Position numbers and translations under genes: made by a program. From the NCBI GenBank assembly GCA_947564765.1, contig CANODN010000018.1, positions 1 to 15,505 on the forward strand: a stretch of DNA of 15,505 nt. The letters are read 5' to 3'. The DNA is from an uncultured Roseburia sp. (GTDB lineage: Bacteria; Bacillota; Clostridia; Lachnospirales; Lachnospiraceae). The notes beneath the pieces are model-generated. The model was not told the DNA's origin. It saw nothing but the letters and a program-made list of their open reading frames with translations, and did no database searches. How positions within the stretch are numbered: the first letter of the stretch is position 1; every line of letters starts with the position of its first letter. Shown in pieces: positions 1-6,900 of the stretch.

Positions 1-1
1 T

Positions 2-328
2 ACTGACCTATATGCAACCGCCTTTGATTATGATAAAGACGCAAAAACTACCAGACGATTTTTCCAGACCGTACAAAATAAAATGCACTGGGCTGTTCAT
101 AGATATACGGCAGCAGAACTTATTGTTGAACGGGCTAATGCGGAGAAGGAACATATGGGATTGGCTACATGGGAAGCAGCTCCAAATGGAAAGATCAGTG
201 CAGAACAGGCAAAACTCCATGCAGAAACAGAATTTGAAAAATATCGTATTGTACAAGATAGACTATTTATGTCTGATTATGATAAGTTTTTGATAGAATT
301 AGAAGAAAAAGGAAAGCAGAATTTATAA
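2..328 (+). CDS. RhuM-family protein, 3' end (5' end outside window)
   Basis: The frame is open from the first bases of the window and stops at TAA 326-328, so only the last 108 residues are seen. The stretch KMHWAVHRYTAAELIVERA followed by EKEHMGL.TW and, near the end, EFEKYRIVQDRLFMSDYDKF is typical of the C-terminal half of RhuM-family proteins. These are often found in genomic islands and beside restriction genes, and their biochemical role is not established. From memory of the family, about 60-70 residues normally lie between the GL.TW motif and the EFEKYR motif, but here they are only about 20 residues apart. An in-frame internal deletion, and so possibly a non-functional gene, is therefore suspected. 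Family call fairly sure; deletion needs an alignment. Confidence 0.72.
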   Translation, partial: TDLYATAFDYDKDAKTTRRFFQTVQNKMHWAVHRYTAAELIVERANAEKEHMGLATWEAAPNGKISAEQAKLHAETEFEKYRIVQDRLFMSDYDKFLIELEEKGKQNL

Positions 329-383
329 AGCAGGAAACAGAGGAAGAGAATAAATGGTGTAAAAATGAGTATTAAATATATTT

Positions 384-542
384 TTGTGGGAATATGTTCT
401 AATTTGGTATACATGCCGAGACGTGCATTCTTTTGAGCAGGAAATCGTAACATCGTTGATGCAGTCTATCGATATCTTGATTCCAAAAGATAACGAACGG
501 CTAAAAGATATAAAAGGCTATTCTGACAGCATTTTAAAATAA
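384..542 (+). pseudogene. Possible coding remnant after the RhuM gene
   Basis: One forward frame from about 384 to the TAA at 540-542 reads like protein: VHSFEQEIVTSLMQSIDIL, then IPKDNERLKDIKGYSDSILK. It has no ATG start and no ribosome binding site; the only in-frame start candidate is a TTG at 384. It is in a different frame from the RhuM gene. I do not recognise the family. It could be the 3' scrap of a gene lost beside the RhuM gene, or chance coding in AT-rich DNA. Apart from this I see nothing in 329-560. Confidence 0.22.
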
Positions 543-561
543 AATAAGATTTGCAGTACGG

Positions 562-590
562 AAAAGTGGGCAGAAAAGCTCACTTTTTTT
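562..590. terminator. Bidirectional intrinsic terminator
   Basis: A 10-bp stem pairs AAAAGTGGGC (562-571) with GCTCACTTTT (578-587), with one G-T pair and a 6-nt loop, and continues into a T run to 590 on the forward strand. On the reverse strand the stem starts in the complementary A run and ends in a T run, so it can work in both directions. It would end transcripts from the RhuM side and from the small reverse ORF, whose TGA stop (582-580) lies inside the stem. Confidence 0.7.
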
Positions 591-741
591 CTGCATATAA
601 TATAATGTATCCGGCAATTGAGCACAGCAAAAAAAGAAATGCCGGAACAAGAGCTATATTATCTATGCAGGAAATAAAGGCATAAAACCCGGAAATGGAA
701 TTAATAGTAAAATCTATTGGCATAAAAGAAAATTCAGACAT
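580..741 (-). CDS. Possible 53-residue hydrophobic protein, or tail of a lost membrane protein
   Basis: Reading the reverse strand from ATG at 741-739 gives 53 residues ending at TGA 582-580. The sequence contains a strongly hydrophobic segment, NIALVPAFLFLLCSIAGYII (about residues 29-48), and ends in LYAEKK, like the C-terminal membrane helix and cytoplasmic tail of a membrane protein. A second moderately hydrophobic stretch lies at about residues 11-28. There is no clear Shine-Dalgarno before the ATG, and a stop codon lies directly upstream in frame. A weak reverse promoter is conceivable (TATAAT at 776-771), but its -35 is poor. Either a small membrane protein or, equally likely, a decayed gene end. 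I do not recognise the family. Confidence 0.33.
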   Translation of the reverse strand: MSEFSFMPIDFTINSISGFYAFISCIDNIALVPAFLFLLCSIAGYIILYAEKK

Positions 742-760
742 CTATAATTTAATGCGGATA

Positions 761-789
761 TTTACAAATAATTATACGGGTGTTAAAAT
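761..789 (+). promoter_or_regulatory. Promoter of the GH89 gene (extended -10)
   Basis: TTTACA (761-766) and TAAAAT (784-789) are separated by 17 bp, and a TG motif (TGT, 781-783) directly precedes the -10 element. This is a good sigma-A type extended -10 promoter. Transcription would start near 796, leaving a leader of about 118 nt before the start codon at 914. No other promoter of this quality is seen between 591 and 913. Confidence 0.62.
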
Positions 790-846
790 ATAACTTAACG
801 ACGAGAAATACAAGGACAGAAAAATCAGAACACGAAGGTGAGAAAA

Positions 847-858
847 GAAAGGAGGAGG
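847..858 (+). promoter_or_regulatory. Orphan Shine-Dalgarno in purine-rich leader (STAB-SD-like)
   Basis: GAAAGGAGGAGG is a near-perfect anti-16S match but lies about 55 nt before the GH89 start and is not followed by a start codon at usable distance. The leader from about 800 to 860 is mostly A and G. In Bacillus thuringiensis cry3A a similar orphan GAAAGGAGG stabilises the mRNA 5' end. The same role here is an inference. The start codon at 914 has its own site, GGGGG, at 902-906. Confidence 0.35.
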
Positions 859-913
859 AAATTTACAGGAGAAGGTAACAGATGTCAGGAAATTAAGATA
901 TGGGGGTAAAGAT

Positions 914-3900
914 ATGAAGCAAAAAATATGGAGCCGCACAGTCAGCTTTGTGCTGGCAGCATTGCTGGCGGTGACATCAGTTCCGGTGCAGGCATTGGCC
1001 GAAACGGAAATAAAAGCAAATGATGAGGCGGTTGATTGGGAAAATATTATTGATGACTGTGAGATTGAGGTTCTGGAAGGCGGAACGAATGAACAGGACG
1101 GCAAGAGCATTGAGGATTTAAGGGATGGAAATCCGGGCACCGTCTGGGTAAGAAACGGATATGCGGGAGGAAATACATCTCTGCTCAAATTCACATTTCC
1201 AACGGCAAGAAGCCTGAAAAAAGTAGATATGTATTTTGAAAAAGATACGCCGGATTCCGGAGCAGAAACAACGGTTATTCTGCTGGATGCAGACCAGCAG
1301 GAGATAGCAGGGACAAGGCAGACCGTTACCAGGCAGGAGGGCTATGAGTGGAACTTTGCCGATGAAACTGTTCTGCAGGAATTTTATGTAAAATTTGAAG
1401 AGAGCCCATGGGCACTGATTGGAGAAATGCAGATTTATGCCGCGAGAGATGAGGGTGAGAATATCATTCAGGACTGTGAGATTGAGGTTCTGGAAGGCGG
1501 AACGAATGAACAGGACGGCAAAAGCATCGAGAATTTAAGAGATGGAGATCCGGGCACAGTCTGGGTTCGGAATGGGTATGCAGGAGGAGACACATCTCTG
1601 CTCAAATTCACATTTCCAACGGCAAGGAGCCTGAAAAAGGTAGATATGTATTTCGAAAAAGGTACGCCGGATGAAAACGCAGAAACAACGGTCATTCTGC
1701 TGGATGCAGACCAGCAGGAGATAGCAGGAACAAGACAGACCGTTAAAAGGAAGGAAGGCTATGAGTGGAACTTTGCTGGCGGAACTGTTCTGCAGGAATT
1801 TTATGTAAGGTTTGAAGCGAGTCCATGGGCATTGATCGGTGAGATGCAGATTTATGCCGGACGGGATGCGGCAGAAATGGAAAACATTGCAAAAGACTGT
1901 ACGCCGTCAACGAAGGTAGGCGCACAGACAAATTACGATACGGTTACAGAGGATGCGACATACGGTAATTATTTGAAGAATATTAATGATGGAAATCCGG
2001 CGACAAACTGGATGACAGGAGGTTCCAATTGGCCGGCATCTGTCCGTTTTCAGATTCCGGAGGGTAAAAATATAAAAAAGGCGACTGTAAAATTTGTGGT
2101 AGATCAAAGCCATTTGGATCGTAAAGTGGATTTAAAGCTGGAATATTCCCGGAGAGGAAGCGCATTTTTAAAATTAATTTCGGAAAAAACACAGCATGTA
2201 CTAAGTTCCGGAAACGGTTCTTATGAAGTGGAATTTACATCTTCCAAAAATGATATAGAGTATTTGTATATAACGATAAGCAATCCGGATTCTTCAGAAG
2301 CGGGCGGCTTCTGGTCGGGATTGGCTGAGGTGGAAATCTATGCCGAAAATACGATTGCTAAGGTGGAAAGAATCGAAATAAATGCAGCAGGAAATGCAAA
2401 GTCTCTTACGGTGCAGGATACGCTGCAGCTGACTGCGTCGGTTTTCCCCGAAGAGGCAGATAATAAAGACGTGATATGGAGCAGCAGTGATGAGGCAGTT
2501 GCTAAGGTAGATCAGAAGGGCCTTGTGACGGGCGTTGCAAAAGGAAACGTTACGATTACGGCGGAAGCTGCCGACGGAAGCGGCATAAAAGGCACGTATG
2601 GGCTGACGGTGAATGGAATACCGATTACAGGTATTACCCTGAATCCGGCATCCGTTACGATGAATATCGGTGAGAGTCAAAAGATAGAAGCAACTGTTGT
2701 GCCGGAGAATGCAAGCGATCAATCCGTTACATGGGAAAGCAGTAATCCGGGGACGGCCGAAGTAGACGAAGACGGGACGGTAACTGCAGTCGGTGCGGGC
2801 ACGGCAGTGATTACGGCAGCGGGCAGGACAGAAACAGATGTGAAACAGACGGCATCTGTTACAGTGAAGAAACCGGATGTTCTGGCAGAGCGGGTTATAG
2901 TAAGCAGCGAAGACGGCCGGAATGAACTGGCTGTTTCAGAAAAGCTGGTTTTAACGGCAAAAGTCGAGCCGGAAGGTGCAGTTCAGGCGGTAAGCTGGCG
3001 CAGTGAAAATCCTGAAATTGCCGAAGTGGATCAAAGTGGCGTGGTAAAGGCGTTAAAAGAGGGAGAAGTTACGATTACTGCGGAGGCCGCAGACAAAAGC
3101 GGCATATCCGGAAAGTTCCGTCTGACGGTTATCAAAGGATCGAATATTAAAATTGATCTTTCAAAATGCGAGCTTTCCGCTAAAAATGCTAATGGCCATG
3201 GTATAGCGCTGGCAGTAGACGGAAAAGCGGACACATACTGGCAGTCCATTCCCTCCGGCGGCGAAGGCAGCGATTCTATGAAAAACAGGATGTACGATCA
3301 TAACCGTTACATTGACATAAAATTAGACGGTACGTATGACCTGACAGAGATCAAGATTTTTAATAAAACGGATGGGTCCTTTCAAAATTATTATGTCTAT
3401 GCGTCGGCGGATGGCAAAAATTACGACAAGATTATTTCCAAGACGTCAGATAAAGCGGCATCTGCAGAAGGGGAGAGCTATGAGGTAAACAAACGGGCTG
3501 CTTATCTGCGTCTGAATATGGCATACAATTCCAATGCATTTGTGACGAACCTGGCAGAGATTGAAGTAAAGGGCACAAAGATCAGTGATACGGTTCCGGT
3601 TCCCGATCCGATTTCGGTGGAAAACTGGCAGGGCAGTAAGTGGCAGGTGGAATGGGATAAATTTGAAGCCAATGAAAACGGTTATGCAGACCAAAAAGTT
3701 TTGAGTGAGATGAGTAACCTGGTCGGACGTGTGCTTGGCAGCAAATGGAAGGACAGCTTCCGATTTGAACTGCGGAGCAGCCTGGAAGAGGGCAAGGACA
3801 TTTTTGAGATAAAAGACGGAGAAGATAATACGATTGTCATCCGGGGCAACAGCGGCGTTGCGATGGCGTCCGGATTTAATTATTATCTGAAAAACTATGT

Positions 3901-6900
3901 CAATATCGATTACAGTCCGATGTACAGCTCAAATGTCAATTTAAAAGAAATTAAGCCGGTAGGAAAAAAGGTAGTGAAAGAAGCACAGTTTGATCTTCGC
4001 TATGCTTTGAATTTCTGTACGTATTCTTATACGATGTCATTCTGGAACTGGGATGAGTACGAGGAATTTTTAGATTGGGCGGCAATGAACGGCATCAATC
4101 TGATCCTGGATATTGTGGGACAGGAAGAAGTCCTGCGGCAGACGTTTGCGGAATTTGGCTATACGGATGAGGAAATTAAGGATTATATCAGCGGCCCAGC
4201 GTATTTTGCATGGTTTTATATGCAGAATCTTTACAGCATCGGCGGTCCGCTTCCGGATTCCTGGTTCGAAGGAAGAGTCGAGCTTGGCAGGCAGATTCAT
4301 GACCGTATGCAGACGTACGGCATTGATCCGGTCATTCAGGCATTTGCCGGACAGGTACCGGACACATTCGCGGAGAAAAATTCGGGAGCAGTATTTACGC
4401 CGGAGTGCGAATGGTCAGGATTTACGCGTCCGTCTATTTTGAAGACATTTTTGGATGATGATGATAAAGCGGCTGGGAAGGTTGATTATTTCCAGCAGGT
4501 GGCGGATGTATTTTATGCAAAACAGAAAAATATATATGGAAATGTTTCACATTACTATGCGGCAGATCCATTCCATGAGGGCGGAAAAACGAGTGAGGAT
4601 ACGGGAGATGATACGGATGGTTCCAAACGGAATGAGGAGTTAAGCAAGATTTATGCTGCAGTACAGAAAAAGATGCTGGAAAAAGATCCGGAAGCTATTT
4701 GGGTGATGCAGCAGTGGCAGACAAACTTAAACAGCGTAAGAATGTCAAAGCTGGATACAACGAAGACACTGCCCCTTGATCTGCAGGCAAATATGCGGCA
4801 GGAGAACAGTTATTTTGAAGAAAACGGTTCCAGGTGGATTTACTGTATGCTGCACAATTTCGGCGGACGCATGGGCCTGGATGGTGATATTCCGAAAATG
4901 TCTTCCGATCCGATTGAAACATTCCAGAGGTCAAAAAATATGGTGGGAATCGGCATGTCGCCGGAAGCGTTGGAAAACAGCCCGGTTGTTTACGAAATGC
5001 TGTTTGAAACGACATGGTCGAAAGATCCGATTGACTATCAGGCATGGATAAAAAAATACGGCGAGCGGCGGGCCGGCGGAACGAGCGACAGCTTAAATAA
5101 GGCATGGAGGATTTTGTTAAATACTGCTTATGCCGCCAAGGACTCTTATTATCAGGGCGCGGCGGAAACTGTGATTAATGCGCGTCCGGGAGATGGATTT
5201 AATTCTGCGTCCACATGGGGACATAGCGGCATTTACTATGACAAGGAAGAATTAGACAAAGCGCTTTTGCTTTTGATTGAGAATTACGAGGAATTTGCGG
5301 CGTCTCCTGCGTACAAATACGATTTGGCAGACGTGGCGGAGCAGGTGCTTTGCAATGCGGCAGTCGAATATCACAAGCTGATGGTGCAGGCGAAGAATGC
5401 GAAAGACCTGGAAGCATTTACAAAGCTTTCGACGGCATTTCTTGGTTTGATTGATTTGTCGGATCAGATTCTTGCGACAACGGACGGATTTTTGCTGGGA
5501 ACCTGGATTGAGGCATCCAGAAAAATGATTACAGACGCAGACGATTGGACGAAGGATTTGTTTGAATTTAACGCACGTTCCCTTGTTACGACTTGGGGCG
5601 GGGAACGCGTAGGCTCTTTAAAAGACTATTCGAACCGCAAGTGGGCGGGATTGACGGACAGCTTTTATAAAGAACGCTGGGAGATTTGGATTCGCAACCG
5701 CATGGCAGAGCTGAAGGGCGAGGCGAAAAATGCCGCCGACCAAAAGGCGGAGAGCAACTGGTTTTTGTGGGAATACCAGTGGGTGAACCGGAAGTCAGAT
5801 GACGAGAACGGAAAATATGCGTTTGCGGCAGTTCCGACAGATGCTGATTTGGGAGCGTTAGCGCAGCAGGCGTTTGATGATTATTCTTGTACCAATCTGG
5901 AAAAGAATACGGGACAGACAACGCAGGAAACGGTAAACGTGGCGGAAGGCAAGCCGGTCTCCATCGGCGGTTCGCAGACAGCAGACGGGAATGCTGCGAA
6001 TTTGACGGACGGCAATACGGCGACAGGCTGGAAAGCGCAGGGAGCAGGCCCGCATACGATAACGATCGATTTGGAGGAAATGTGCCAGATCAGCGGGATG
6101 GTGATATCCATCGAGCAGATTGCCAAGGGATTCCCATATATTTGGGAGGCAGAATATTTTGATTCGGAGCGTCAGCAGTGGGTGTCTTTGGATACAAATA
6201 AAAATGACGAGAAACCGATGATGATAAGCACCACAGAGATTACCAAGTCATTTGCGGCAAGCCAGATCCGTCTGACAGTAACGACGTCGGATCTTACAAA
6301 TTCTCCGGTATTTGTGACGGAAATTGCCGTCAACGGCGTGAAGGAAGACAAGGAGCAGGATGAACTGAAAAACCTGGTGCTGGGGCATGTGCCGACAGTA
6401 ACAGATAAGGACGGCAATACGGTTGACGGATTGAAGGCGCGGATTACGGATGGGGATGCTTCGACGCTTTGGGCTCCGGCTTCCTGGGATAACAGCAGGT
6501 ATCCGGTTAATGTCGGACTGGACTTACAGCAGGATTCTTATGTGGAATATGTGGATGTGCAATTTGAATCTGCCGGACGGCCGTTTGCATTTAACGTGTC
6601 CGTGACAGACGCATCCGGGGCGGAGAAGAAAGTCTCTTCCGAATATGAATCGGTTACAAGCGCGCTGGAGAAGCAATCATATCGGATTGAAGTCAAAGAG
6701 ACCGTGCAAAAGGTTACCGTTTCCCTTGTTACCAACACGGGCGCGGGATTGTATCCGGGGTCTTGGCCGGCGCTTGCTGAAATTAAGGTTATGGGTACGC
6801 CGATTGTTTCGGAACAGGATTTTTCCGGAAGTCCCGTATCCGGCATCACGGTCAGCGGCGGAGGTGCGACGAGCAAGGTCTTAAAGGATAATAAGCAGAA

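Noticed and set aside
605..685. Forward 26-codon ORF beginning ATG TAT CCG
   Set aside because: No ribosome binding site, and the reverse strand over the same bases reads as a far more protein-like membrane segment.
796..913. Riboswitch in the GH89 leader
   Set aside because: The leader is almost all purine with no evident stems or conserved riboswitch core.
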